From assembly GCF_040939785.1 (NCBI RefSeq), contig NZ_CP162553.1:1550001-1614000 (forward strand): a DNA stretch of 64,000 nt, in the 5' to 3' direction. Shown here piece after piece: positions 1 through 7,940 of this stretch. Each line of letters starts with the position of its first letter. The stretch's first letter is position 1. The stretch comes from Bradyrhizobium lupini (GTDB taxonomy: Bacteria; Pseudomonadota; Alphaproteobacteria; Rhizobiales; Xanthobacteraceae). The notes under the pieces were generated by a model. It was not told the origin of the DNA. It did not search any database and saw only the letters and a program-made list of their open reading frames with translations. The translations under genes and the position numbers were made by a program.

Positions 1-18
1 GGCCGCCTTGAGGCGGCC
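1..18. terminator. Hairpin at window edge, probable end of an upstream gene
   Basis: A perfect 7-bp inverted repeat (GGCCGCC / GGCGGCC) around a TTGA loop opens the window. No clear T-run follows on the plus strand, so it is only a probable transcription terminator for a gene that lies outside the window. Confidence 0.35.
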
Positions 19-40
19 TCCCTCTCTGGGAGTTGACATT

Positions 41-325
41 ATGAAATCGCATCGAGAGGCCCGGATCGCCGGGCTCAGCCTGGCGGCCGTGTACGCCATG
101 TGTCTCCTACTGACCGCAATCAGCATGAGCTGGAGGCGCAGCCGCGGACGGCGCTGCAAAATCTTCTTCCTGGGCGGCGCGTCCGAACGCAAAAATTATT
201 GGCGTAGCGCAAATCCCGCCCCTATGGTCTCCCAAAATCATAAATCCGGCGCTCCCCTGCGCTGGAACCGGGACGCCCGCGTTTGTCAAAGCTCACTTTG
301 CCGGTCCGGCTCGCTCTTCTGGTGA
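41..325 (+). CDS. Possible small membrane-anchored ORF, unrecognised
   Basis: I do not recognise this ORF. An ATG at 41 is preceded by GGGAG at a suitable distance. The first 30 or so residues (KSHREARIAGLSL..., then a hydrophobic run ending near LLLTAISM) could form one membrane segment. The rest is basic and low in similarity to anything I know. It would overlap the start of the downstream histidine kinase by about 40 bases, which argues against it being real over its full length. It may equally be the leader region of that kinase gene. Confidence 0.22.
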   Translation: MKSHREARIAGLSLAAVYAMCLLLTAISMSWRRSRGRRCKIFFLGGASERKNYWRSANPAPMVSQNHKSGAPLRWNRDARVCQSSLCRSGSLFW

Positions 326-1791
326 CGGGAACGATGTTGCCGCTGATCGTCTTCGCGGTCGGCATTGCCGTCTACAATTACAAACAGGACCGCAACGACG
401 CGACCCGCCGCGTGCTGGAGAATGTGCGCAGCATGCGCCTCGTGCTGGACTCCGAGGTGCAGCGGATGACCGGCGGCCTGCAGGTGCTTGCACTGACGAA
501 TTCGCTGCGCAACGACGACTTCCAGAGCTTCCGCCGCATCGCGCTCGGCTTCGTCGACCAGTACGGCAAAGGCGGCCTCGTGCTGATCTCCGATCGCAAG
601 GGCCGGCTGTTGTTTTCCTCCGCGACCGAGGACACCGCAAGCCTGCCGCCACGCGGTCATCTTGAGATCATCGAGAAGGTGTTTGCGACCAGGTCGCCGC
701 AATATTCCGACCTGTTCACCGGCGCGATCAACGGCCGGCAGGTGCTTACGGTCGAGGTTCCGGTGCTCCGCGACGGCGAAGTGATCTACGACCTCTGCTT
801 CAGCCCGCCGGTCAGCACCTTTCAGGACCTGGTGGAAAAGCAACGGCCCGACCGGGATTGGACGGTCTCCCTGCTCGACACCAAGGCTATCGTGTTCGCG
901 CGCACGCCGAACCCTACGGAGATCTTTGGCAAACGGGCTACCGGCGCACTGTACGAGAGTATGTTGCGCACGCCGGAAGCCGCACTCTCGACGGTTTCGC
1001 TCGACGGCGTCGCGTTGTCCACCGTCTATACGAGGTCGCGGCTGACCGGCTGGACCATCGTGGCCGGCGTCGCCGAGAGCTCGCTAATCGCTCCGCTCTG
1101 GCGCAACATCGCGATCACCAGTTTTATCGGCGGCGTCCTGCTGCTGACCGGCCTGACCTTCGCGGTCCGGATGGCGACCACGATCGCGCGCGGCGAGATG
1201 CTGCACGATCTCCTGATCGACGAGCTCAACCATCGCGTCAAGAACACGCTCGCGTTGATGCAGGCGATCGCGGTGCAGACCTTCCGCAGCGCCAGCCGGG
1301 ACGAGCGGGTAAAATTCGAGGGCCGGCTCGGCGCGCTGGCCGAGGCGCATAATTTGCTCAGCCAGGAGAAATGGGCGGGCTCCGAGCTGCGGGACGTGAT
1401 CGCCCGCGCGCTCCAGCCGTTCCTGCTGAATAATCCGGAGCGCATCCGCATGGCCGGACCCGCGGTGCCGCTGTCGCCGCGGCTCGCCGTGGTGCTGTCG
1501 ATGATCGTGCACGAGATCGCCACCAACGCGGCGAAATACGGCGCGCTATCCAACGAGACCGGCCGGGTGACGCTGGAGTGGCAGGTCGTCGCCGATGCGC
1601 CGAAGCCGCGGCTGCGCCTGATCTGGACCGAGATCGGCGGACCGCCGGTGACGGCGCCGGTGCAACGCGGCTTCGGCTCGCGCCTGATCGAGCGCAGCGC
1701 GCGCGACCAGCTCGGCGGCGAGGCAACGGTCGACTTCCTGCCCCGCGGCGTGGTCTGCACGGTGATTTGCGCGCTGGACGAGGCGCGATGA
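283..1791 (+). CDS. Membrane sensor histidine kinase, HWE/HisKA_2 type
   Basis: Predicted two-component sensor kinase of about 502 residues. An N-terminal membrane segment (about residues 8-28) is followed by an extracytoplasmic sensor region of roughly 240 residues, then a second membrane segment near residue 280. The C-terminal half carries the phosphoacceptor motif DELNHRVKNTLALMQ with His at about 317, and the MIVHEIATNAAKYGAL N-box of the HWE/HisKA_2 class, usual in alphaproteobacterial general-stress and light sensing. The chosen start is TTG at 283 (MSKLTLPVRLALL...), which begins immediately before the first membrane helix. An ATG at 333 is an alternative. No response regulator is adjacent, so the partner and signal are unknown. 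The next gene starts 13 bases downstream and may be co-transcribed. Confidence 0.8.
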   Translation: MSKLTLPVRLALLVTGTMLPLIVFAVGIAVYNYKQDRNDATRRVLENVRSMRLVLDSEVQRMTGGLQVLALTNSLRNDDFQSFRRIALGFVDQYGKGGLVLISDRKGRLLFSSATEDTASLPPRGHLEIIEKVFATRSPQYSDLFTGAINGRQVLTVEVPVLRDGEVIYDLCFSPPVSTFQDLVEKQRPDRDWTVSLLDTKAIVFARTPNPTEIFGKRATGALYESMLRTPEAALSTVSLDGVALSTVYTRSRLTGWTIVAGVAESSLIAPLWRNIAITSFIGGVLLLTGLTFAVRMATTIARGEMLHDLLIDELNHRVKNTLALMQAIAVQTFRSASRDERVKFEGRLGALAEAHNLLSQEKWAGSELRDVIARALQPFLLNNPERIRMAGPAVPLSPRLAVVLSMIVHEIATNAAKYGALSNETGRVTLEWQVVADAPKPRLRLIWTEIGGPPVTAPVQRGFGSRLIERSARDQLGGEATVDFLPRGVVCTVICALDEAR

Positions 1792-1804
1792 ACGGAGGCC
1801 GGCA

Positions 1805-2941
1805 ATGAAGATCACTAGGGTTCGCACGCACATTCTCGAAGCAAAGCTGTCGCAGCCCTTTGCCTATTCGCGCGCCTGGTACGACACGCGCACCGCAATG
1901 CTGGTCGAGATCGAGACTGACAATGGTCTTGTCGGATGGGGTGAATGCTACGGCCCGGCGCGCATCACGGCGGCAGTGGTGCAGAGTATCGCTCCGTGGC
2001 TGATCGGCGAGGATCCGTTGCGCACCGACGTGCTGTGGCAGATGGTCTATGCGCGCCTGCGGGATCACGGCCAGAAGGGCGTCGTGATCCAGGGGATGAG
2101 CGGCATCGACATCGCGCTATGGGACATCAAGGGCAAGCATTTCGGCGTACCCGTGCATCAGCTTCTCGGCGGCGGCGCGCGCAAGCAGGTTGCGGCCTAT
2201 GCGACCGGTCTCTACCGGCGCAAGTCAGGCGATCCGCTGAACTATCTGGCGGAGGAAGCGGCGGGTTATGCCGCCGAAGGATTCCGCGCCGTGAAGCTGA
2301 AGGTCGGTTTCGGCATCGCGGAGGATGCCGCGGTCACCCGCGCGGTGCGCGAGGCGATCGGCCCCGATGTCGCGCTGATGGTCGATGCGAACCACGCCTA
2401 TGACGCGGTCGCGGCGATCCGGCTCGGCCGCCTGATCGAGCGCCATGACATCGGATGGTTCGAGGAGCCGGTGCCGCCGGAGGACATCGCGGGCTATCAC
2501 GCGGTGAAATCCGCGCTTACGATTCCGGTCGCCGGCGGCGAGTGCGAATTCACGCGCTTCGGCTTCCGCGAGTTGTTCGTCTCGCACGCACTTGACATCG
2601 CCCAGCCCGACACCTGCGCGGCAGGTGGTCTCTCCGAATGCAAGAAGATCGCCGACATGAGCGAGGCGTTCGGCATCCGCTACAATCCGCACGTCTGGGG
2701 CACCGGGATTGCGATCGCCGCCTCGCTCCAGCTCCTCGCGGTGCTGCCCTCGCAAACGCCGACTTCGCTGTCACCGCTCGAGCCGATGCTGGAATTCGAC
2801 CGCACTGAACATCCGATCCGGCAGGCGATTTTGCAGGAGCCGATCGAGCATGCGAGCGGCGTCGTGCGGGTGCCCGAGGGGCCGGGCCTCGGTATCGAGA
2901 TCGACCGCGCCGCGCTAGCGCGCTTTGATGCGGAGGCCTAA
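1805..2941 (+). CDS. Mandelate racemase/muconate-lactonizing enzyme family protein
   Basis: Enolase-superfamily enzyme of 378 residues, the usual length. The N-terminal capping domain (about 1-125) precedes a TIM barrel with the mandelate-racemase-type catalytic set: Lys164-x-Lys166 (KLK), metal ligands Asp194 (VDAN), Glu220 (WFEEP) and Glu246 (GGE), and a His296 base in NPHVWGT. These residues point to abstraction of a proton alpha to a carboxylate, as in sugar-acid dehydratases, racemases or cycloisomerases. The exact substrate cannot be read from sequence. The gene follows the histidine kinase closely, and its stop codon overlaps the stop of the convergent ccdA-like gene (2938-2941). Confidence 0.85.
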   Translation: MKITRVRTHILEAKLSQPFAYSRAWYDTRTAMLVEIETDNGLVGWGECYGPARITAAVVQSIAPWLIGEDPLRTDVLWQMVYARLRDHGQKGVVIQGMSGIDIALWDIKGKHFGVPVHQLLGGGARKQVAAYATGLYRRKSGDPLNYLAEEAAGYAAEGFRAVKLKVGFGIAEDAAVTRAVREAIGPDVALMVDANHAYDAVAAIRLGRLIERHDIGWFEEPVPPEDIAGYHAVKSALTIPVAGGECEFTRFGFRELFVSHALDIAQPDTCAAGGLSECKKIADMSEAFGIRYNPHVWGTGIAIAASLQLLAVLPSQTPTSLSPLEPMLEFDRTEHPIRQAILQEPIEHASGVVRVPEGPGLGIEIDRAALARFDAEA

Positions 2942-3669
2942 CCGATCGTCTGCAACGTCGGAAACGTCTCCAGCAGCCAGATGCTCACGTTCGAGACCGC
3001 GCCGGTGAGGAATCCAATACCGGTGATCACCATCAGGACGCCCATGGCACGCTCGACATTGACGAGATGGCCCTTCATGCGCGCGAACAGGGTGGAAAAC
3101 TGCTCGATCATCAGGGCAGCGATCAGGAAGGGAATGCCGAGCCCGGCCGAATAGACCGCGAGCAGGCCGGCGCCTCTCGTCACTGTCGCTTCGGCGGCGG
3201 CGACCGAGAGGATCGCGGCGAGGATCGGGCCGATACAGGGTGTCCAGCCAAAGGCAAAGGCCAGCCCCATCACATAAGCGCCCCAGAGGCCGACGGGCTT
3301 GGGCGCGGTCAAGCGTCCCTCGCGCATCAACAGGCCGATGCGCGTCAGGCCGAGGAAGTGCAGGCCCATGACGATGATGACGATGCCGGCGAGGATCGAG
3401 AGTTCGGCCGACCAGGCCCGGATCAGCGCCCCGATCAGCGAGGCGCTGGCGCCGAGCGCCACGAACACCGTGGAGAAGCCGAGCACGAACAGGAGTGCCG
3501 ACATCATGATGGCGCGTTTGGAGGCCGATGCGGGCTCTTCGCTTTCGACATGCTCGATCGTCGCGCCCGTCAGATAGATCAGGTAGGGCGGGACCAGCGG
3601 CAGGACGCACGGGGAGAGGAAGCTGACGAGGCCGGCAATCAGCGCCGCCGGGATCGAAACATTTTGCAT
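2938..3669 (-). CDS. ccdA: CcdA/DsbD-like cytochrome c biogenesis membrane protein
   Basis: Integral membrane protein of 243 residues in the CcdA family, which carries reducing equivalents from cytoplasmic thioredoxin across the inner membrane for cytochrome c maturation or periplasmic thiol reduction. The start MQNVSIPAALIAGLVSFLSPCVLPLVPPYL has the first conserved Cys in SPCVLPL. The second is in the GWTPCIGP motif in the middle of the protein. Six hydrophobic segments are apparent. The ATG at 3669 begins just before the first helix and is preferred to a longer upstream extension that has no family similarity. It is transcribed convergently with the enolase-family gene. A thioredoxin-like partner is not adjacent. 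Confidence 0.85.
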   Translation of the reverse strand: MQNVSIPAALIAGLVSFLSPCVLPLVPPYLIYLTGATIEHVESEEPASASKRAIMMSALLFVLGFSTVFVALGASASLIGALIRAWSAELSILAGIVIIVMGLHFLGLTRIGLLMREGRLTAPKPVGLWGAYVMGLAFAFGWTPCIGPILAAILSVAAAEATVTRGAGLLAVYSAGLGIPFLIAALMIEQFSTLFARMKGHLVNVERAMGVLMVITGIGFLTGAVSNVSIWLLETFPTLQTIG

Positions 3670-3875
3670 GATGCAGTCGGAACCATCTCTGGCGCCGATG
3701 CGGCGCGCGGGGAATGCGCGCGGCCCGGAGCCGAACCGGCTCTGGTGTAGCCGATGCCAGCGAATGCGCAACAGAGGCGCACAAAACCAGGGCTCCTCCC
3801 GATGCCGTCTGTGATCACAGATGCGGCACCGGGACACGCACAAATCTCGCCAAAAAGCGAAACTCGGCGGCGCGG

Positions 3876-4142
3876 CTACTTCACCACGCGGAGCAGCGGA
3901 CGCCGGGGCTGGTCCTGCGTCTGCTTGGAAGGGGGCTGCGGTTCGCTCGTGGCCGTCCGCAGCATTTCGTCGCACAGTGCCTTGAGATCGGCACTGTCAA
4001 TTCCTTTGAGCTTCATCCGCACGTCCAGGATGACAATGGACAGCAGCTCGGCCGACTCACGGCTATTGCTCTCGTTGAGCACCCTGCGGCACTCTTCGAG
4101 CGTTTCCAGCACCGACTGCAACTGTTCGTCTGAATGCGACAC
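3876..4142 (-). CDS. Conserved small hypothetical protein, 88 aa
   Basis: I do not recognise a named family. The 88-residue acidic protein starts MSHSDEQLQSVLETLEECRRVL and looks all-helical over residues 1-65, with heptad-like leucines. It ends in a basic, proline-rich tail (PRRPLLRVVK). There is no signal peptide or membrane segment, and the codon use resembles the neighbours. It stands alone between the ccdA-like gene on the same strand and a long intergenic region. It is probably real because the frame is clean and helical, but no function can be assigned. Confidence 0.5.
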   Translation of the reverse strand: MSHSDEQLQSVLETLEECRRVLNESNSRESAELLSIVILDVRMKLKGIDSADLKALCDEMLRTATSEPQPPSKQTQDQPRRPLLRVVK

Positions 4143-4656
4143 GGCGTTCTTTCCGCTAATTCGGCCTGTGAGACGTGGTTGTGACGACCCCTTTGGCCCC
4201 CATGGAGCGTCGAGGATAACACGAGGCCGCTACGCCCCCGAACATGATTTCAGTGTGTTTCTGCCTTGAAACCGCGGTTCCGGCGCGTATCGCGTCGCGC
4301 CGCCGGCCGTCGAAACGCTCAGTCGTAAAGCGCTCGATCGTAAAACGCTCGCTCGTAAAACGCCTGGCGTGCTGCAATTGATCCATCGCGGAAGGCACCT
4401 GCTCTCGCGCAAGGACGTTCATTGCGGACAATGCCGACAATCCCGCAGGCAAGTCACGGCTCACAACGGAACTCACGCCACACCCCTCATACGGGCGATG
4501 GTTTGCCCGATTCCTAGCCCTTGTTCCTAGGCTTGGCAGCACCCGAATACCACCTGCGGCGTAGTAAGGATGACGTTCAAAACTCGTCGTTCCCCAACCC
4601 GCCGTGGTTGTGGTTTTCCCGAGATTCTGCCAGTTTAGCGACCCGAAGGGACTTGT
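4143..4656. other. Long intergenic region upstream of the LysR gene
   Basis: About 510 bases with no convincing gene. The middle contains three to four tandem copies of a 15-bp unit (4308-4367, listed separately). A long open frame on the minus strand continues through this stretch, but it is antisense to the LysR gene and has no recognisable domain. I see no tRNA or clear promoter. The region should hold the promoters of the divergent 88-residue gene (minus) and the LysR-XRE pair (plus). Confidence 0.6.
4308..4367. repeat. Tandem 15-bp direct repeats
   Basis: Three adjacent imperfect 15-bp units read TCGTAAAGCGCTCGA (4323-4337), TCGTAAAACGCTCGC (4338-4352) and TCGTAAAACGCCTGG (4353-4367). 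A degenerate fourth copy (TCGAAACGCTCAG) lies just before them. The spacing is exact. The array sits in the intergenic region between divergent genes. It could be a set of regulator sites or a simple slippage repeat. Confidence 0.7.
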
Positions 4657-5703
4657 ATGCACTCCTTGGCGGAAAGGGGCGTTCCTCTGGAGGAACGCCC
4701 AAAGACAAACGTCAGCGGCCTCTCGGACTGGGATGCGGCGCGCATTTTCCTGGAAGTTGTCCGATGCGGAAGTTTCCGCTCGGCGGCCGAGCGCCTGTCG
4801 CTGTCGATCAACGCCGTTCGCCGCCGGATCGATGATTTCGAACGCCAGACCGGCACCACGTTGTTCACCCGCGACGTCCACGGCACCCGTCTGACCGACG
4901 AAGGCGCGCTGGTGGTCTCCGCCGTCGAGCAAATGGAGGCGGCTGCCTTCGACGTGCTGCGCACCAGCGATTCGACGGCGAACGCCCTGTCCGGCGAGGT
5001 CCGCGTCGCCGTCACCGAGGGACTTGGCACATTCTGGCTCGCCCCGCGACTGGTCGAATTCCAGCAGACCTATCCGAAGATCCTGGTCGATCTGCATTGC
5101 GCGATGCGTTCGGCCGACGTCTCCCGCCATGAGGCCGACGTCGCCATTCACCTGTCGCGGCCTTCGGCGCTCGACGTCAAGCTGGTGCGGCTCGGCCGCA
5201 TGCATCTGATGTTCTGGGCCTCCGAGAAATACATTTCGAAACATGGCGCGCCGCGCTCGGCGATGGAGTTGATCAAGCACCGCCTGGTGCTGCAGTTCGC
5301 CGACCAGCTTGCTGCCAAGCAAACTTTCGAGAGCTTCTTCCCCGGCGTTCCGGAACGTGACCTTCTGGTCATGAAGACCAACGTCTCGAGCGCCAACTAC
5401 TGGGCGGTCGCGAATGGCGCCGGAATCGGCGTGTTTCCGAGCTACGCCATTGCGCTTGGCGGGAAGTTGATTCCACTGGAGGTCGAGCTGAACAGACCGC
5501 TGGATATCTGGTTGTCCTACCATCCCGGTAGCGGCCGGATTCCGCGCGTACGACACATGATTGACTGGCTGATCGAAGCCTTCAATCCGGCGCGTTTCCC
5601 GTGGTTTAAGGAAGAGTTCGTGCACCCGCATGAATTCAAGGACGAGTATATGGGCGAACCCCTGACCCAGCTCTTCGGGGGGTTTTCAACCGAAGACCGA
5701 TGA
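4657..5703 (+). CDS. LysR-family transcriptional regulator
   Basis: LysR-type regulator of 348 residues, longer than the usual 300 or so. The winged helix-turn-helix lies at about residues 25-90 (WDAARIFLEVVRCGSFRSAAERL, then INAVRRRIDDFE and GTTLFTRDVHGTRLTDEG). It is followed by the periplasmic-binding-protein-like effector domain (about 115-315). The last 40 residues (ending ...LFGGFSTEDR) form an extra charged tail. The first 23 residues before the HTH are also atypical. The stop codon overlaps the ATG of the downstream XRE regulator by four bases (ATGA), implying translational coupling. There is no obvious divergent metabolic target next door, so the regulon is unknown. Confidence 0.85.
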   Translation: MHSLAERGVPLEERPKTNVSGLSDWDAARIFLEVVRCGSFRSAAERLSLSINAVRRRIDDFERQTGTTLFTRDVHGTRLTDEGALVVSAVEQMEAAAFDVLRTSDSTANALSGEVRVAVTEGLGTFWLAPRLVEFQQTYPKILVDLHCAMRSADVSRHEADVAIHLSRPSALDVKLVRLGRMHLMFWASEKYISKHGAPRSAMELIKHRLVLQFADQLAAKQTFESFFPGVPERDLLVMKTNVSSANYWAVANGAGIGVFPSYAIALGGKLIPLEVELNRPLDIWLSYHPGSGRIPRVRHMIDWLIEAFNPARFPWFKEEFVHPHEFKDEYMGEPLTQLFGGFSTEDR

Positions 5704-6104
5704 GAAAAAAGATGAAGACAGCGGCGAAGAGAATGAAGCAGCGCAGTGCCGGCAAGCCGGACATTGAGCTGGGCAAGCGAATCCGTCTACGGCGCGTCGA
5801 GATGAAGGTCTCGCAGGCCGAGCTCGGCGAGAAGCTCGGCGTCAGTTTCCAGCAGGTCCAGAAGTACGAGAAGGGCGTCAATCGCGTCGGCGCGGCCCGG
5901 CTTCAGCAGATCGCCACCGCCCTCGATGTGCCCGTGACCTTCTTCTATGACGGCGACAACAAGGCGCGCGAAGTCGAGAGCCTGCTCTTCCTGGACTCGG
6001 CCTTCAGCCTCCGCCTGCTGCGCGCCTACAGCAAGATCAAGGACCAGACGGTGCAGCGTCAGCTCGTCTCGCTGATGGAATCGATCGCGGCGAACGAAGC
6101 CTGA
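5700..6104 (+). CDS. XRE-family (Cro/CI-type) transcriptional regulator
   Basis: Small DNA-binding protein of 134 residues with a basic N-terminal tail (MRKKMKTAAKRMKQRSAGK) and a canonical helix-turn-helix at about residues 23-80 (IRLRRVEMKVSQAELGEKLG, then SFQQVQKYEKGVNRVGAARL and a final ALDVPVTFFYDG). This type of short XRE protein is common in Rhizobiales. The C-terminal 50 residues form a helical segment that may mediate dimerisation. The ATG overlaps the LysR stop, so the two regulators are probably made together. It is followed after about 35 bases by a series of stable hairpins ending in a terminator (6140-6245). Confidence 0.85.
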   Translation: MRKKMKTAAKRMKQRSAGKPDIELGKRIRLRRVEMKVSQAELGEKLGVSFQQVQKYEKGVNRVGAARLQQIATALDVPVTFFYDGDNKAREVESLLFLDSAFSLRLLRAYSKIKDQTVQRQLVSLMESIAANEA

Positions 6105-6139
6105 GCCGATCGGCATTCGTGCCTTTCTGCCCGATGTTC

Positions 6140-6245
6140 AATCCGCCGCGCCACGGGGCGCGGCTGGATTGGACGAGATCCGGACGAGATATCTCCGGCC
6201 GCGCGCTCGCGCGGACTTCTCGGGGCGGCATGACCGCCCCTTTTT
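6140..6245 (+). ncRNA. Candidate small RNA or structured 3' UTR with four stem-loops
   Basis: Four consecutive inverted repeats occupy this intergenic stretch. Hairpin 1 at 6140-6170 has a 13-bp stem (AATCC-GCCGCGCC against GGCGCGGC-GGATT, one bulged T) and loop ACGG. Hairpin 2 at 6180-6198 has stem CCGGA/TCCGG. Hairpin 3 at 6199-6214 has stem CCGCGC/GCGCGG with a 4-nt loop. Hairpin 4 at 6222-6240 is a GC-rich terminator stem followed by five Ts. The T-run fixes the strand as plus. No ORF covers it convincingly. It could be an independent small RNA of about 100 nt or the structured 3' end of the XRE transcript. I cannot assign it to a named family. Confidence 0.55.
6222..6245 (+). terminator. 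Rho-independent terminator
   Basis: GGGGCGG (6222-6228), loop CATGA, CCGCCCC (6234-6240), then TTTTT (6241-6245). This is a textbook intrinsic terminator on the plus strand, ending either the LysR-XRE transcript or the candidate small RNA. Confidence 0.85.
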
Positions 6246-6479
6246 GTTGACCATTTTTCCCGCCGTCGCCCGCGGTTTGCGCGAACCCATTCCGGCCCTC
6301 TCGCGACCCAATCCAGAGACCGCGTGCCTTGCGCATGGGGCTCGCGATGCGCCGTGCTTAAGGGAGCCGCAACCGGGAGGCGCTAGCCTCCCGCCGATTT
6401 CTCGAATCAGCCCGACGAACCGGGAATTGCCGATGCGAGCGCCTGTCCGTGCCTCGCTCTCATAGGGAAGATGGGACAC

Positions 6480-7829
6480 ATGTCGAAGCGCCATGCGATA
6501 ATCATTGCCGTCGGCATGCTTGCGAGCGCCTCTGCGCTTGCTCAGACCGAGACCATTGGACAGGCCGGGCCCAAGCCGGCGACTGCGGCTGGCACGGTGC
6601 CGGCCATCGCCAATCCGGCCCACGCAGCCGCACCGAAAACCGCCGCGCCGGCGGCCGCATCTACGGCGGAGAGCCGTTCGGCCGCAGCGCTCGCGCTGAC
6701 GCATGAGCCGACCTATGACGAAGGCTCCGCCCAGCGCATCAAGGATGCGGCGCTGAGCTATTCCGATCTGGCCGTGCGCGGCGGCTGGCCGACGATCCCG
6801 GCGGACGCCAAATTCGCGCCCGGCGCCCAGGGCGCCAATGACGATCTCCTGCGCAAACGGCTGATCGTCTCCGGCGATCTTTCCGCCGACAAGGCGAGCG
6901 GCGCCCTCGACCAGGATCTCGCCGACGCCGTGAAACGCTTCCAGGCCCGCCACGGCCTCGCGCCGACCGGAACGATGACGCCGCGCACGATCGCGGCGAT
7001 GAACGTGCCGGTGCAGAAGCGCATCCGGCAGCTGGAGGCTTCGCTGCAGCGGCTCGAGAACATGAATTTCGGCTTCGGCCAGCGCTATGTCGTGGTCAAC
7101 ATCCCCGCCGCCTTTGCCGAAGCGGTCGAGAACGACGTCGTGGTAAGGCGCTATCGCGTGATCGTCGGCAAGACCGAAAAGCCCTCGCCGACGCTGACGG
7201 CCCAGATCAGCAGCGTCGTCCTCAATCCGACCTGGACGGTGCCCTCCTCGATCGCCAAGACCGAGATCTCCGCGCATATGCGCAAGGATCCCAGCTATCT
7301 GTCGCGCATGCACATGGAGGTGCTCGACGCCCACGACAATCCGATCGACCCGAATTCGGTTGACTGGTCGGGCACCCATACGCCGAATTTCACCGTGCGC
7401 CAGCACAACGGCACGTTCAACGCGCTCGGCGCGGTCAAGATCGACATGCCGAATTCCTATTCGGTCTACATGCACGACACCAACCAGCGCAATCTGTTCA
7501 GCGATGATTACCGCTTCGATTCCCACGGCTGCTCGCGCGTCGACAATGTGCGCGATCTCGCCGCCTGGCTGCTGAAGGACCAGCCGAAATGGAGCCGCGC
7601 CGCGATCGACGCGGAGATCGCCAGCGGCCAGCATCTCGACGTCGCCATGGCGAAGAAGGTGCCGGTGGCCTGGATCTACCTCACGGCGTGGATGACCAAG
7701 GACCAGACCGTCCAGTTCCGCAACGACGTCTATCACCAGGACGAGCAGTTGCTGGAGGCGACCGCCGAAGAGGCGGCCTTCTTCAGCAATGCCGGCAGCC
7801 ACCCGCTGACCGCGCACATGACCAGATAG
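6480..7829 (+). CDS. L,D-transpeptidase (YcbB/YkuD type), exported
   Basis: Periplasmic peptidoglycan cross-linking or remodelling enzyme of 449 residues. A Sec signal peptide (MSKRHAIIIAVGMLASASALA) is followed by an Ala/Pro-rich linker (about 25-70). A peptidoglycan-binding domain lies at about 125-180 (DLADAVKRFQARHGLAPTGTMTPRTIAAMN). The YkuD catalytic domain at about 200-365 holds the active-site motif FDSHGCSRV, with catalytic Cys351 and His349. I chose ATG 6480 over ATG 6471 because GGGAAG at 6465-6470 would abut the earlier codon but lies 9 bases before the later one. It is monocistronic as far as the window shows. Confidence 0.88.
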   Translation: MSKRHAIIIAVGMLASASALAQTETIGQAGPKPATAAGTVPAIANPAHAAAPKTAAPAAASTAESRSAAALALTHEPTYDEGSAQRIKDAALSYSDLAVRGGWPTIPADAKFAPGAQGANDDLLRKRLIVSGDLSADKASGALDQDLADAVKRFQARHGLAPTGTMTPRTIAAMNVPVQKRIRQLEASLQRLENMNFGFGQRYVVVNIPAAFAEAVENDVVVRRYRVIVGKTEKPSPTLTAQISSVVLNPTWTVPSSIAKTEISAHMRKDPSYLSRMHMEVLDAHDNPIDPNSVDWSGTHTPNFTVRQHNGTFNALGAVKIDMPNSYSVYMHDTNQRNLFSDDYRFDSHGCSRVDNVRDLAAWLLKDQPKWSRAAIDAEIASGQHLDVAMAKKVPVAWIYLTAWMTKDQTVQFRNDVYHQDEQLLEATAEEAAFFSNAGSHPLTAHMTR

Positions 7830-7940
7830 ATCGCGCCATGCAATCGCGGCACAGGCGGCTGCAAAGCCAGGTCCGTTGTCGCGGTTGACCCTGGCCTCGC
7901 CCCGGCCGAACATTGCGCCTCGCCAACGAAAGCGCCCGCG

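Noticed and set aside
4156..5631. Long minus-strand open frame (491 codons) across the LysR gene and its upstream region
   Set aside because: It is antisense to a clear LysR gene, has no domain, and its openness follows from the high GC content and codon bias of the real gene.
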